Shown here piece after piece: positions 16,890 to 25,442 of a stretch of DNA of 37,836 bases. Origin of the DNA: an uncultured bacterium (GTDB lineage Bacteria; UBP6; UBA1177); the NCBI GenBank assembly GCA_905233945.1, contig CAJOFY010000027.1:1-37836 (forward strand). Direction: 5' to 3'. Within the stretch, counting starts at the first letter, position 1. Every line of letters starts with the position of its first letter. The notes under the pieces were generated by a model, which did no database searches, was not told the origin of the DNA, and saw nothing but the letters and a program-made list of their open reading frames with translations. Position numbers and translations under genes: made by a program.

Positions 16890-19409
16890 ATAAGCGGCGC
16901 AGAGATTTTTTACAGCAACGGAAAAAGTGTCGCTGTCGAGAAGTCGGATGATTTCAGCGCGGTGAAAAGCGATGCCGCCCAGGCTGCTCCCAAAGATGCG
17001 CTTTACATGCTTAATCTCGGAAAAACGGTTTTTTCTTTCATTAACGGGAAAAACGGTGAGCTTCCGGTTTATTTTTTCGGCGGAATACCTGTTGTAGCCG
17101 AAAAGAAAGTTTTCTGGAAAGGTGAAAAAAGTGTGGAGTACATGGAAAAGAAATACGGTATGAAACTCAGCGAGATTCTGCCGAGTTATCCGCTTCACGC
17201 TTTCACGGTGCAGGGTGACAGCGTCGAAACAGCCGAAAAAATCGTAAAAAACGGCGACGGCTACGCTTTCCCTGACATCGTCCGCGAGACGACTCTCAGA
17301 TTCGTGCCGGAAAAGGCCCCCAAAGATCCTTATTTCAATATGCAGTGGCACTTGCAGAACACAGGTGAGGTTCTTGATTACTACGGCAGCAAGGCGAGCA
17401 TAATGAAAAACGCCGACACGAGATTCATCCAGATGCTTGAATTTCTGAATGCCAACGAAATTGAAGTCAGCACAGATACGAAAGTCGCCATAATGGATAC
17501 AGGAATTGTTCCGGATCACGAGGATTTAACGAACATAGAGGAGGGTTATGACGCGATAAACGACAAGGCAGGCGGCCATCCTGATCTTTCCGAACTCGAT
17601 CAGTATGCCGGTTCGCCTTATATCAGCTATATAGCGGCTGCTGTCGGTCACGGAACGACATGCGCAGGTGTCAGCGCCGGAGTCGGCAACGAAACCGGAA
17701 TGAGCGGAATGTGCCCGTGGTGTAAACTTTATCCGGTAAGATACCTCGAAGGAATTGCCGGAACGGCGCTTTCGGAAGATGTTATGCTCAAAGTTTATGA
17801 AAAATATGTCGCGGATCCCGATATTTCGGTTGTAAACTGCAGTTTCGGAGCTCAGTATTCCGATCAGATAAGCCAGATCCCGATTTCTCCGGCGGAAATC
17901 GAATCCCACACGAATTTCATGGAGAAGGGAAGAGGCGGCAAAGGCGGTGTCATCGTCTATGCTTCGGGAAACGACGGAATTAACTCGGTATATGAGGAGC
18001 TTCTCGGATACGAATTTACTTTTAAGAGAAACGGAACCCAGGTCACCGGAAAAGTTGTAACGGTCAATGCTTCGACTGCATGGGATACACTTGCCGAGTA
18101 TTCAAACTACGGCCCGTACTCGACTGTAGCGGCACCTTCGCTTTCCGAAGTTCCGATGATCGGCATTGCGACAACGTCGATTCCTGGATACGGCGACTAT
18201 AAAAGCGACTATACGATCCTTTTCTCCGGAACTTCTGCGGCGGCTCCGGTCGTTTCAGGTCTTTTCGGCGCGGTTTTCAGCATAAATCCCGAGCTTACGC
18301 TTGAGGAAGCTGTGGAAATCCTCAGAAAGAGCGCGGACAAAATCAATCCTGAGACCGGTCTCTGGGACGACAAGGGTTTCAGTATTAAATACGGTTACGG
18401 CAGGGTAAACCTCGACAAGGCGGCGCGTCTTGCTGCCGGTTATCCGATGTGCGAAGGTGAAAAGGATGAAGTCTGCGGAAACCATCTTGACGACAACTGC
18501 GACGGTTTTGTAGACGAAGGCTGCGGCGAAAAACTTACAGCCGGAAATCCCTGCGGAAAGGCGGAGGACTGTCTCGCTAAAGATCTCACTCTTGACGATG
18601 TGGAATGTTTGAAAGAGCGCCGTTACTGGGTATTCGAGGACGGTTACTGTTTCAGAAAGACCAATAATGCGACTTGTCCCGACGGAACAAAGCCTTTCGA
18701 TGTCGCTGACGGAAATAATGATAACAAATACCTCTGTGGAGTTGAATGCGGCAGTGCCAAGGCGTGTGAAAGGGAAGGTTACTACTGTTCCAACGATGTC
18801 TGGGGCGTCTGCCTTCCGTATTGTGACGACAACGACGACTGCCTCGAAGGTTATCTCTGCAATTCCGATACCAAAAAATGCGAGAGACCTCCGGAACAGA
18901 TCGGCGGAAGCTGCGACAAGGACGAGGACTGCATAGGCGATTTCTCAACCTGCAACACGAGAATGGAAGGCGGTTACTGCACGCAGGAATGTGACGGAAA
19001 CTCCGATGCAATGTGTCCGAAAGGCTCACTGTGCGCAACTACGGGAAGAAGACAGACCATGCTTTGTCTCGCTTCGTGTTCGTCTGACAACGACTGCCGC
19101 GTCGACGAGGGTTATCTCTGCCATCCGCAGCTCGGAACAAAATCGGGAGTCTGCTACAGAAAATGCCGCGGTGATTCTGAATGCAACGACGAAAACGCAT
19201 ACTGCAACGAGGACGGTTACTGTGCTCCGCTGGACTGGGCAGGCTGGCCTGAAGAGGGAAGCGACGACGATGCGGAAAATTCAGATTCCGGCGAGATTTC
19301 CGACGACGATTCCACGGGAAGCACTCCGGAAAACGAAGAAGATATGACTTACGATGACGACAAACCGTCAAAGAAGAAAGATAGCGGCTGTGCGGTCGTT
19401 GTAATGTAG
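16842..19409 (+). CDS. Secreted subtilisin-like (S8) protease with MopE-like and cysteine-rich tail, paralogue 2
   Basis: An 855-residue paralogue of the preceding gene with the same order: signal peptide, propeptide-like region, and S8 domain with Asp219 (IMDTGI), His270 (GHGTTC) and Ser465 (SGTSAAAP). These are followed by the MopE-type motif CGNHLDDNCDGFVDEGC and a run of cysteine-rich repeats. A short acidic linker and the tail KKKDSGCAVVVM end the protein. Its cysteine-rich region is longer than in paralogue 1 and its acidic linker shorter, so the tail has evolved freely while the protease core is kept. The SDR gene begins four bases after its stop, implying co-transcription into the downstream cluster. 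Confidence 0.92.
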   Translation: MKKIFLMFVIFFSVMAISGAEIFYSNGKSVAVEKSDDFSAVKSDAAQAAPKDALYMLNLGKTVFSFINGKNGELPVYFFGGIPVVAEKKVFWKGEKSVEYMEKKYGMKLSEILPSYPLHAFTVQGDSVETAEKIVKNGDGYAFPDIVRETTLRFVPEKAPKDPYFNMQWHLQNTGEVLDYYGSKASIMKNADTRFIQMLEFLNANEIEVSTDTKVAIMDTGIVPDHEDLTNIEEGYDAINDKAGGHPDLSELDQYAGSPYISYIAAAVGHGTTCAGVSAGVGNETGMSGMCPWCKLYPVRYLEGIAGTALSEDVMLKVYEKYVADPDISVVNCSFGAQYSDQISQIPISPAEIESHTNFMEKGRGGKGGVIVYASGNDGINSVYEELLGYEFTFKRNGTQVTGKVVTVNASTAWDTLAEYSNYGPYSTVAAPSLSEVPMIGIATTSIPGYGDYKSDYTILFSGTSAAAPVVSGLFGAVFSINPELTLEEAVEILRKSADKINPETGLWDDKGFSIKYGYGRVNLDKAARLAAGYPMCEGEKDEVCGNHLDDNCDGFVDEGCGEKLTAGNPCGKAEDCLAKDLTLDDVECLKERRYWVFEDGYCFRKTNNATCPDGTKPFDVADGNNDNKYLCGVECGSAKACEREGYYCSNDVWGVCLPYCDDNDDCLEGYLCNSDTKKCERPPEQIGGSCDKDEDCIGDFSTCNTRMEGGYCTQECDGNSDAMCPKGSLCATTGRRQTMLCLASCSSDNDCRVDEGYLCHPQLGTKSGVCYRKCRGDSECNDENAYCNEDGYCAPLDWAGWPEEGSDDDAENSDSGEISDDDSTGSTPENEEDMTYDDDKPSKKKDSGCAVVVM

Positions 19410-19413
19410 GGAA

Positions 19414-20202
19414 ATGACTGATCTGAAAGGAAAAAAAGTCCTGATTACCGGGGCGTCAAGCGGTTTCGGCACTGATTTCGCACACATTCTGGCTGAAAAA
19501 GGGATGGATCTGGTTGTAACGGCGCGGCGCGTTGACAAACTGAATGCCCTCAAAGCTGAAATCGAAGGAAAATACGGTGTCAAAGTGCGCGTCATAGCGA
19601 TGGATCTCACCGGTTTCGAATCGGCTGAAAAGCTTTACGCCGAGGTCAGGGATGAAAACATTGACATGCTCATAAACAACGCCGGATACGGGATGTACGG
19701 CTGGTTCGACAGACAGGACGCGGCTGAGCTCAACAAAATGGTTCAGCTCAACGTCGTTTCGGCTTTTGCCCTGGCCAACCTTTTTGCCAGAGATTTTTCG
19801 GCAAAAAATTCGGGCTGGATTCTGAACACGGCTTCGTTTGCGGCTTTCAATCCGACTCCTTTTTATGCTGTTTACGGCGCGACAAAAGCATTTCTTATGA
19901 ATTTTTCGGTCGCACTGCGCACAGAACTCAAAAAAAACGGAAAAAATGTCTTTGTAACCGCATTCTGTCCGGGTTTCACGGCAACCGAATTTGTTAAGAC
20001 GGCAGGTCAGAAACGCTCATGGTTTCTCGAAAAAACGATAGGAAAAAGCTATCCGGCGGCAGAGGAGGCGATATGCGGGCTTCTTAAAAACAAGCCGGTT
20101 GTAATGCCGCGCTTTATGAACCGCTTAGGCGCGTTCTGCCTGCGTTTCATGCCGAGAAGCATGGCTGCTGACGCGGCGTTCATGTCGATAAAGGAAGATT
20201 AG
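19414..20202 (+). CDS. Short-chain dehydrogenase/reductase
   Basis: A 262-residue NAD(P)-dependent oxidoreductase of the classical SDR type. The cofactor motif TGASSGFG lies at about 13-20, NNAG near 90, catalytic Ser141 in NTAS, and Tyr154/Lys158 in YGATK. The sequence resembles the YqjQ/DltE-like branch, whose substrates are mostly unknown. It starts four bases after the protease stop with a weak GGGA site and ends eight bases before the TerB-like gene. The substrate cannot be predicted. Confidence 0.9.
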   Translation: MTDLKGKKVLITGASSGFGTDFAHILAEKGMDLVVTARRVDKLNALKAEIEGKYGVKVRVIAMDLTGFESAEKLYAEVRDENIDMLINNAGYGMYGWFDRQDAAELNKMVQLNVVSAFALANLFARDFSAKNSGWILNTASFAAFNPTPFYAVYGATKAFLMNFSVALRTELKKNGKNVFVTAFCPGFTATEFVKTAGQKRSWFLEKTIGKSYPAAEEAICGLLKNKPVVMPRFMNRLGAFCLRFMPRSMAADAAFMSIKED

Positions 20203-20210
20203 GGCGGACT

Positions 20211-21467
20211 GTGGAGCGGAAATACTATTACGACACTCCGATTGATTTCAGCGAAAAGGAGAAAAAAACACCTGAAAAAATAAGGCAGATGTACCTGCTT
20301 GCCCAGGGTAATTCCGTAAAATACTGTACGGCATCCGTCAGCAAGGCCAGACTTTTTTATGTTCAGGGAAAATTCATGGAGAACTACGAGGATGATTTTC
20401 CGTGGTACGGAGAGATCCGCGCATATCTGCCGGATTATCAGAGCCTCAGCATCGATCAGCTCCGCGGCTATTTCACATGGAGAAGCAAAATCAGAAAAGG
20501 AGAATATGAAAAAAACGCCGAAGCCTACGCGTTTATTTATATTTTTGAACTTCTGAACGGAATCGGAGTTCAGTCACCTGAAGAAAGCATGGAAGAAATG
20601 GTCAGGTTCGGAAAATATTATGCCGACGAGACTGCCGGCAATATGCTGATGCAGCGTTTTATAAGACAGTGGCTTTTTGAATTTGCCGTCGTGAACGGAA
20701 TGGATCAAGAAACGATTCTCAAGTATGCCGACACCGAAGATCTGAAGTGGGATCGCACGATGCTTGTCCTGAAAGAACCGGAAAAATATGAAAACAGCGA
20801 AATATTCGAGGCGATGTGTGAAGTTGCCGGAAAAAAATATTTCTCGTCTTCGGTGATAAAGAAACTTGGAAACGAAGGAATCGATTATTTTGCCGGAATC
20901 TGGAAATTTGCCTGCAGTCAGCTGCTGCCTAAGGAAAAAAAGCTATTCGACAAGTGTTTCGGAACATTGAGAATGCGTACGTGGTATCCGCTGAACATGA
21001 CTTTGTGCTACTTTGAAAATCCTGAAAAATCAGTGACTTATGCTTTGGATGAGTGCAGGAGTTTCAGTTATGTTCCGGAAAACGCTATATGGTTCGAGAC
21101 AAGTTACAGAAAAACAGTTTCCGGTATTGAAACATTTTCGGAATTCATGCGCAGCGCCGACAGAAAACTGCGCATATATCTGAAAACGGGACGCGAACTT
21201 CAGGAAAAAGTAGGTGAAAAATGGACTTATCGTTTTATAGATTCCTTCATTGAAGCCGACAAAGCGGCTAAAGCGGAGGCTAAAAAAGTAAAAATTTCCC
21301 TGAATCTTGCAGATCTTGAAAAAATCAGAAGCGACGCTTTGAAAACCTGTGACTCGCTTCTTACCGAAGAAGAAAAACTTGAAACAACGGATGAAAATCC
21401 TGTTGAAAAGACGGAAACTCAGCCCGATAAAACAGAATCTGAACCGCAGAATCTGACGAGCCTCTGA
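20211..21467 (+). CDS. TerB_N-domain protein, prematurely ended by a frameshift
   Basis: A 418-residue open frame starting at GTG, eight bases after the SDR stop. The N-terminal third carries the TerB_N signature: a YVQGKFM..YEDDFPWYGE segment, then LPDYQSLSIDQLRGYFTWR and YIFELLNGIGV. The TerB_C-type region begins near residue 375 (KISLNLADLEKIRSDALKTC) but the frame stops at 21465-21467. The rest of TerB_C continues in the -1 frame (21443-21679). TerB_N/TerB_C proteins occur next to DUF2791 (BrxD-type) ATPases in many bacteria, as here, and a stress or phage-defence role has been suggested. The product may be non-functional, or this may be one phase of a switch. Confidence 0.82.
   Translation: MERKYYYDTPIDFSEKEKKTPEKIRQMYLLAQGNSVKYCTASVSKARLFYVQGKFMENYEDDFPWYGEIRAYLPDYQSLSIDQLRGYFTWRSKIRKGEYEKNAEAYAFIYIFELLNGIGVQSPEESMEEMVRFGKYYADETAGNMLMQRFIRQWLFEFAVVNGMDQETILKYADTEDLKWDRTMLVLKEPEKYENSEIFEAMCEVAGKKYFSSSVIKKLGNEGIDYFAGIWKFACSQLLPKEKKLFDKCFGTLRMRTWYPLNMTLCYFENPEKSVTYALDECRSFSYVPENAIWFETSYRKTVSGIETFSEFMRSADRKLRIYLKTGRELQEKVGEKWTYRFIDSFIEADKAAKAEAKKVKISLNLADLEKIRSDALKTCDSLLTEEEKLETTDENPVEKTETQPDKTESEPQNLTSL
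21433..21456 (+). repeat. 10-bp direct repeat at the TerB frame break
   Basis: CAGAATCTGA occurs at 21433-21442 and again at 21447-21456, 14 bases apart. Deleting one repeat plus the 4-base spacer gives ...KTESDEPLTEVV..., joining both TerB frames exactly. Confidence 0.85.
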
Positions 21468-21679
21468 CTGAAGTTGTTAAAACTTTGCTGAAGGGCGGAA
21501 GCGCAGCCGGAATAATCGCCGCAAATCACGGAATGCCTGAAATTTACGCCGACAGCATAAACGAAGCCTTTTTCGATGAAATCGGCGACAACGTTATCGA
21601 ATGTGACGGCAGTGAACTGGTTCTTGTGGATGATTACAGAGATGACGTTATGAAAATAATAGCCGGAAACCAGGAGTAA
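21443..21679 (+). pseudogene. Out-of-frame 3' end of the TerB_C domain
   Basis: This frame is open from 21443 to the TAA at 21679. It reads EPLTEVVKTLLKGG...ADSINEAFFDEIGDNVIECDG and ends LVDDYRDDVMKI. That is the usual C-terminal end of a TerB_C domain (conserved DSINE, GDxVIE and DY.DD elements). There is no good start codon or ribosome site; a TTG at 21485 would cut into the domain. It is therefore best read as the detached end of the 20211 gene. The BrxD-type gene starts three bases later. Confidence 0.8.
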
Positions 21680-21682
21680 ACA

Positions 21683-23014
21683 ATGGATGAAAATAACAGA
21701 AAAGTGCCGAAAAGAATAGCTCAGACGGTTCTGAACTCGCTGAAAGGCGGTGTTGTGCCGAGAATCGGTCTGCCTTACATCACGGTCGGGCGGAAAAACG
21801 AGATCGAGGCTCTTCTGCACGATGTCGATATCGTTTCGGAAGGCGGTGCGGCTTTCAGATTTATCGTCGGGCGTTACGGTTCCGGCAAAAGTTTTCTTCT
21901 CCAGACGATCAGGAACTATGTGATGGAGCGCGGTTTCATTGTGGCCGATGCCGATCTTTCGCCTGAACGCCGCCTGCACGGGACGCACGGGCAGGGGCTT
22001 GCGACTTACCGCGAGCTTATCGGCAACCTTTCGACGAAAACCAAGCCCGAAGGCGGTGCGCTGACCCTTGTTCTTGACCGCTGGATAAGCACGGTTCAGA
22101 GTCAGGCTGTGCAGGAAAGCGGCTTCGTGCCGGGGGATCTGCGGCTTGCTTCTCTGGTCGAGCAGAAAATCTATGCTGTTACTTCTTCAGTCAGCGAGCT
22201 TGTCCACGGTTTTGAGTTCGCGCGGCTCCTTTCAACATACTACCGCGCCTATGTCAACGGCGATGACGAAACGAAGGCGAAGGTCGTCCGCTGGTTCCGC
22301 GGCGAATACGCATTGAAGCGCGAAGCGAAGGAAGAACTCGGCATCAACATCATCATTACCGACGACGACTGGTATGACTACCTGAAGCTTTTCGCGGTAT
22401 TTTTCAGGCTCGCGGGCTATGCCGGACTTCTTATAATGATCGACGAACTTGTGAATGTCTTCAAGATCCCGAATGCTGTAACACGCCAGTATAATTACGA
22501 AAAAATGCTCACGATGTATAACGATACCCTGCAGGGAAAGGCAAAATATTTAGGAATAATCATGGGGGCGACTCCGCAGGCTCTTGAAGACAAAAGGCGC
22601 GGGATCTACAGCTACGAGGCGCTTCGTTCGCGTCTTGCCGAGGGCAAATTCTCGAAGCCGGGAACACGCGATCTCCTTGCGCCTGTCATCAGACTTGAGG
22701 CTCTGACTGCGGAAGAAATGCTTATTCTCTGCGAAAAACTTGCTTCGATGCACGCCGATCTTTACGGATATACAGGGAGAACCGGGACAGACGACCTCGC
22801 CGCTTTCATAAAAATCGAATACGAAAGGATCGGTGCAGACGGAAATATCACTCCGCGTGAAGTTATCCGCGATTTTATCGAGCTTCTGGACATTCTTTCG
22901 CAGAATCCCGCTCTTACAGTCGAAAAACTTCTCAATTCCGATAGTTTCAGCTACGCGAAATCGGAGGCTGTTTCCGACAACGCCGATGAAAACTACGCCG
23001 AGTTTGAAATCTGA
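21683..23014 (+). CDS. BrxD-type (DUF2791) P-loop ATPase
   Basis: A 443-residue ATPase related to the BREX ATP-binding protein BrxD. The N-terminus RIAQTVLNSLKGGVVPRIGL and GRKNEIEALL lead to Walker A VGRYGSGKS (residues 62-70). The diagnostic DADLSPERRLHGTHGQGLATYRELI and a Walker B-like LLIMIDEL near residue 253 follow. It starts three bases after the TerB_C end with AGGAG upstream, so the two act together. No other BREX genes (PglX, PglZ, BrxC, BrxL) and no helicase lie in this window. It is more likely part of the TerB_N-linked system than of a true BREX locus. Confidence 0.88.
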   Translation: MDENNRKVPKRIAQTVLNSLKGGVVPRIGLPYITVGRKNEIEALLHDVDIVSEGGAAFRFIVGRYGSGKSFLLQTIRNYVMERGFIVADADLSPERRLHGTHGQGLATYRELIGNLSTKTKPEGGALTLVLDRWISTVQSQAVQESGFVPGDLRLASLVEQKIYAVTSSVSELVHGFEFARLLSTYYRAYVNGDDETKAKVVRWFRGEYALKREAKEELGINIIITDDDWYDYLKLFAVFFRLAGYAGLLIMIDELVNVFKIPNAVTRQYNYEKMLTMYNDTLQGKAKYLGIIMGATPQALEDKRRGIYSYEALRSRLAEGKFSKPGTRDLLAPVIRLEALTAEEMLILCEKLASMHADLYGYTGRTGTDDLAAFIKIEYERIGADGNITPREVIRDFIELLDILSQNPALTVEKLLNSDSFSYAKSEAVSDNADENYAEFEI

Positions 23015-23045
23015 ACCTAAGATCTGCTTTTTTGTGAAATGCTGC

Positions 23046-23468
23046 TCATGCGATCACGAAGCCGAGTTCAGCCGTGCAGACAGTTTCGCCGTTGATCTCG
23101 GCGCGGGCCGAGCCTTTGCCGATATTGTGCCGGAACGAAATGAGTTCGACGTAAAGTTCCAGAGTGTCGCCGGGAACTACTTTTTTCCGGAATTTCGCGT
23201 TGTCTATTGATGTGAAATAGACCTTTTTGCCGCGGTATTTCTCAATGCCGAGAATAAGAAAAGCCCCGAGCTGCGCCATCGATTCGATGATGAGAACGCC
23301 GGGCATGACAGGTTCATCCGGGAAGTGCCCTTTGAGAAAATCTTCGTTTCCCGTCAGTGTTTTAGTGCCTTTCGCCGATTTTTCAGGCTCGACTATTTCG
23401 GCGCCGTCAATCATTAAAAAAGGGTCGCGGTGAGGGATGACTTCGATTATTTCTTCTTTGTTTTTCAT
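23046..23468 (-). CDS. fabZ: 3-Hydroxyacyl-ACP dehydratase FabZ
   Basis: Type II fatty-acid synthesis enzyme dehydrating 3-hydroxyacyl-ACP. It has 140 residues, the normal length. IPHRDPFLMID is followed by the catalytic helix region GHFPDEPVMPGVLIIESMAQ, with His48 and Glu62 as the active pair. Its ATG shares bases with the stop of the upstream ankyrin gene (TAATG), so translation is coupled to it. It converges on the BrxD-type gene with 31 bases between stops and no clear terminator. No lpxA/lpxD neighbours, the usual companions, are present. Confidence 0.95.
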   Translation of the reverse strand: MKNKEEIIEVIPHRDPFLMIDGAEIVEPEKSAKGTKTLTGNEDFLKGHFPDEPVMPGVLIIESMAQLGAFLILGIEKYRGKKVYFTSIDNAKFRKKVVPGDTLELYVELISFRHNIGKGSARAEINGETVCTAELGFVIA

Positions 23469-24577
23469 TATTTTCTGAGAAGCATCGAAATGTATGCAAG
23501 GTCTTTTTCTTCCGCGATGTCAAGGGCGGTTTTACCGTCTTTTCCGGCGATGTATTTGTCGGCTCCTTTTTCAAGAAGGTCTTTCACGACTTCTCCGATT
23601 CCCATTTCAGTCGCATAGATGAGTGCTGTTTTTCCGGCATCGTCGGTGATGTTGAAATCCTGTCTGAATTTGCTTATCGACCTTATGAAGCGTCTGTCTT
23701 TCGTGAGAATCGCAATCATCAGAGCGGTTCGTCCTTTTGCGTACTTGAAGTTGAAATCGCCGAGTGCACCGTTTTTAAGCAGTTCCTGGGCAAGTTTTAT
23801 TTTGTTCGAGGCGAGGCAGTACATGAGAATTGTGTAGCCTTTGCTGTTCTTGAAGTTGACGTCGGCGTTGTTTTCAAGAAGGAGTTTGAGCATAGCCTTG
23901 TCGTTGTTTCTTATCGCGACGAAAAGCGGCGGCTCCCCCTGATCGTTCTTGAGGTTGGGATCGACCCCTTTTTTGAGGAGCGAGCGGGCTTTCGTTGTAT
24001 TGCCGGTCTCAACTGCGATTATGAAATCGTGCGGCTGGGTTTCATACTGTCCCAGCATTTTGATTATCTGCTTGTTTCTGCCTGCCATCGCGTAATTCAG
24101 AGCGTTCATCCCCTTGTTGTCGGCATCGAGCGGGTTCACTTTCGCTTTCAAAGCCTTGTTTACGAGGTCGAGATCACCCGCTTCCGCAGCGTACATGAGG
24201 ACATTTTTACCGGTTCTGTCCTTTGCGGTGAGGGAGGCTTTGTAGTTGAGCAGAAGATTTGTGACTTTTTTGTTTTTGTTTGAGATCGAGTGCATCAAAG
24301 CCGTTTTTCCGTCAGGCCCGGCAATATTTATTTTGACGCCGTTTCTCAGGAAAACATCGATCATGTTGATGTTTCCGCCGCTTACAGCGGTGATGAAGTA
24401 AGGCCATTCATCATCGTCAACACCGTTCACGTTGGCACCTGCCTTGACGGCGTTACGCGCCTTTTCGACATTCATCGCCTGAACCGCGAAAAACAGTTTG
24501 TTGTCAGCCTGTTGATCGGCAAAAAGAGCCGTCCCGAAAACAAAAAGAATGAAAAATGATAGAAAAAGTCTTTTCAC
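23468..24577 (-). CDS. Exported ankyrin-repeat protein
   Basis: A 369-residue protein with a cleavable signal peptide (MKRLFLSFFILFVFGTALFA) followed by about ten ankyrin repeats to the end (units such as DGKTALMHSISNKNKKVTNLL and KGYTILMYCLASNKIKLAQELL). I chose the GTG at 24577 because GGGAG precedes it at the right distance and it gives a clean signal peptide. The longer frame to 24640 would bury the signal. It is probably a periplasmic protein-binding scaffold. The TAATG overlap with fabZ is unusual company. Confidence 0.85.
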   Translation of the reverse strand: MKRLFLSFFILFVFGTALFADQQADNKLFFAVQAMNVEKARNAVKAGANVNGVDDDEWPYFITAVSGGNINMIDVFLRNGVKINIAGPDGKTALMHSISNKNKKVTNLLLNYKASLTAKDRTGKNVLMYAAEAGDLDLVNKALKAKVNPLDADNKGMNALNYAMAGRNKQIIKMLGQYETQPHDFIIAVETGNTTKARSLLKKGVDPNLKNDQGEPPLFVAIRNNDKAMLKLLLENNADVNFKNSKGYTILMYCLASNKIKLAQELLKNGALGDFNFKYAKGRTALMIAILTKDRRFIRSISKFRQDFNITDDAGKTALIYATEMGIGEVVKDLLEKGADKYIAGKDGKTALDIAEEKDLAYISMLLRK

Positions 24578-24662
24578 AGCAAACTCCCGCAGAGAACATA
24601 AAAACAGAAACGGGTGAGTATATGAAAAACTGAATTTCACGCAAATTTATTGTGGTATTTGT

Positions 24663-24977
24663 CTAAAACGATATTTTTGAGAAATCTCTGCTACCGTACA
24701 TGATTCGGACGATGTTCACGGTTTTCTCTTTTTCTTTCGGCTGATACCAGACAAGATAATTGTCTATCGGGAAAAATCTTATTTTCTGGCTTTTCAGTGG
24801 TTCTTCCGGATAGACAGGGTGCATAAGCGGCATTTTGTCAAGTGCTTTTACGGAATCCATTATCCGCTTGATTTGCTGTGATGCTGTATTTGGTGCGCAC
24901 AGTTCAAAAGCGATGTATTCGTAAACCGCTTTCAAATCGTTGAAAGCTTTTTCTGAATAATTTATAGTCCAGTTCAT
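24663..24977 (-). CDS. RelE/ParE-family toxin
   Basis: A 104-residue type II toxin. The N-terminal helix (YSEKAFNDLKAVYEYIAFEL), the HPVYPEE segment and the C-terminal strands (KIRFFPIDNYLVWYQP, VNIVRIMYGSRDF) match the ParE/RelE fold and its RD-type end. Targets in this family are DNA gyrase (ParE) or mRNA on the ribosome (RelE); sequence alone does not decide which. The start overlaps the antitoxin stop as ATGA. Confidence 0.9.
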   Translation of the reverse strand: MNWTINYSEKAFNDLKAVYEYIAFELCAPNTASQQIKRIMDSVKALDKMPLMHPVYPEEPLKSQKIRFFPIDNYLVWYQPKEKEKTVNIVRIMYGSRDFSKISF

Positions 24978-25279
24978 AGGTTATAAAGCCGTTTCATTTC
25001 TTCTGAAACTTGTTTCTCGGAATAGACATTGCCGTTCTCGATGTCCGCGAGACCTTTTGCGATTTCACTCTCAAACTCTTCTTTGCTGAGTTCTCCGACA
25101 AAAATGGGCTTGTTGGCCGGCAGCTTCATTTCAAAAGGGATCCCCCTTTGGATAACTACCTGCCTTAGAAACATTCCTACCGCATTCGACATTGGAATTC
25201 CCAACTGATTGAGTACCATTTCAGCCTGTTCTTTTATTTCTGGCTCAATTCTAGCAAAAACATTCGAAGTTCTTCCCAT
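24974..25279 (-). CDS. RelB/DinJ-family antitoxin
   Basis: A 101-residue antitoxin. The N-terminal ribbon-helix-helix (SNVFARIEPEIKEQAEMVLNQLGIPMSNAVGMFLRQVV) and the RGIPFEM motif are typical of RelB/DinJ. The C-terminal half should wrap the toxin. ATG 25279 has a perfect GGAGG five bases upstream; the longer frame to 25330 has none. It precedes and overlaps the toxin. Autoregulation through the palindrome at 25324-25349 is likely. Confidence 0.9.
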   Translation of the reverse strand: MGRTSNVFARIEPEIKEQAEMVLNQLGIPMSNAVGMFLRQVVIQRGIPFEMKLPANKPIFVGELSKEEFESEIAKGLADIENGNVYSEKQVSEEMKRLYNL

Positions 25280-25323
25280 AATTACCTCCGCAACCAAAAT
25301 GCAATCTATTGGTAAGCTAAAAG

Positions 25324-25349
25324 CTTGCAAAAATCAAGATTTTAGCAAG
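25324..25349. promoter_or_regulatory. Palindrome, probable toxin-antitoxin operator
   Basis: Two 12-base arms with one mismatch and a 2-base centre (CTTGCAAAAATC / GATTTTAGCAAG) lie about 45 bases before the antitoxin ATG. This is the position where RHH antitoxins bind their own promoter. A weak terminator role for the upstream ATPase gene is an alternative. Confidence 0.45.
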
Positions 25350-25442
25350 GTTAGAATAGTTTTTTTCTCATCAGAAATTGTTCTTATGGCATTTCTGAGC
25401 CGTGTCAGATATCGTAAATCCCGGAAGAATAATCTGACAGAA

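Noticed and set aside
21443-21467. Programmed -1 ribosomal frameshift joining the two TerB frames
   Set aside because: The frames overlap for only 25 bases and no X-XXY-YYZ slippery site or downstream stem is visible; slippage between the 10-bp DNA repeats explains it better.
21683-23014. Calling a full BREX locus
   Set aside because: Only a BrxD-type ATPase is present; no methylase, PglZ-type, BrxC or Lon-like gene lies in the window.
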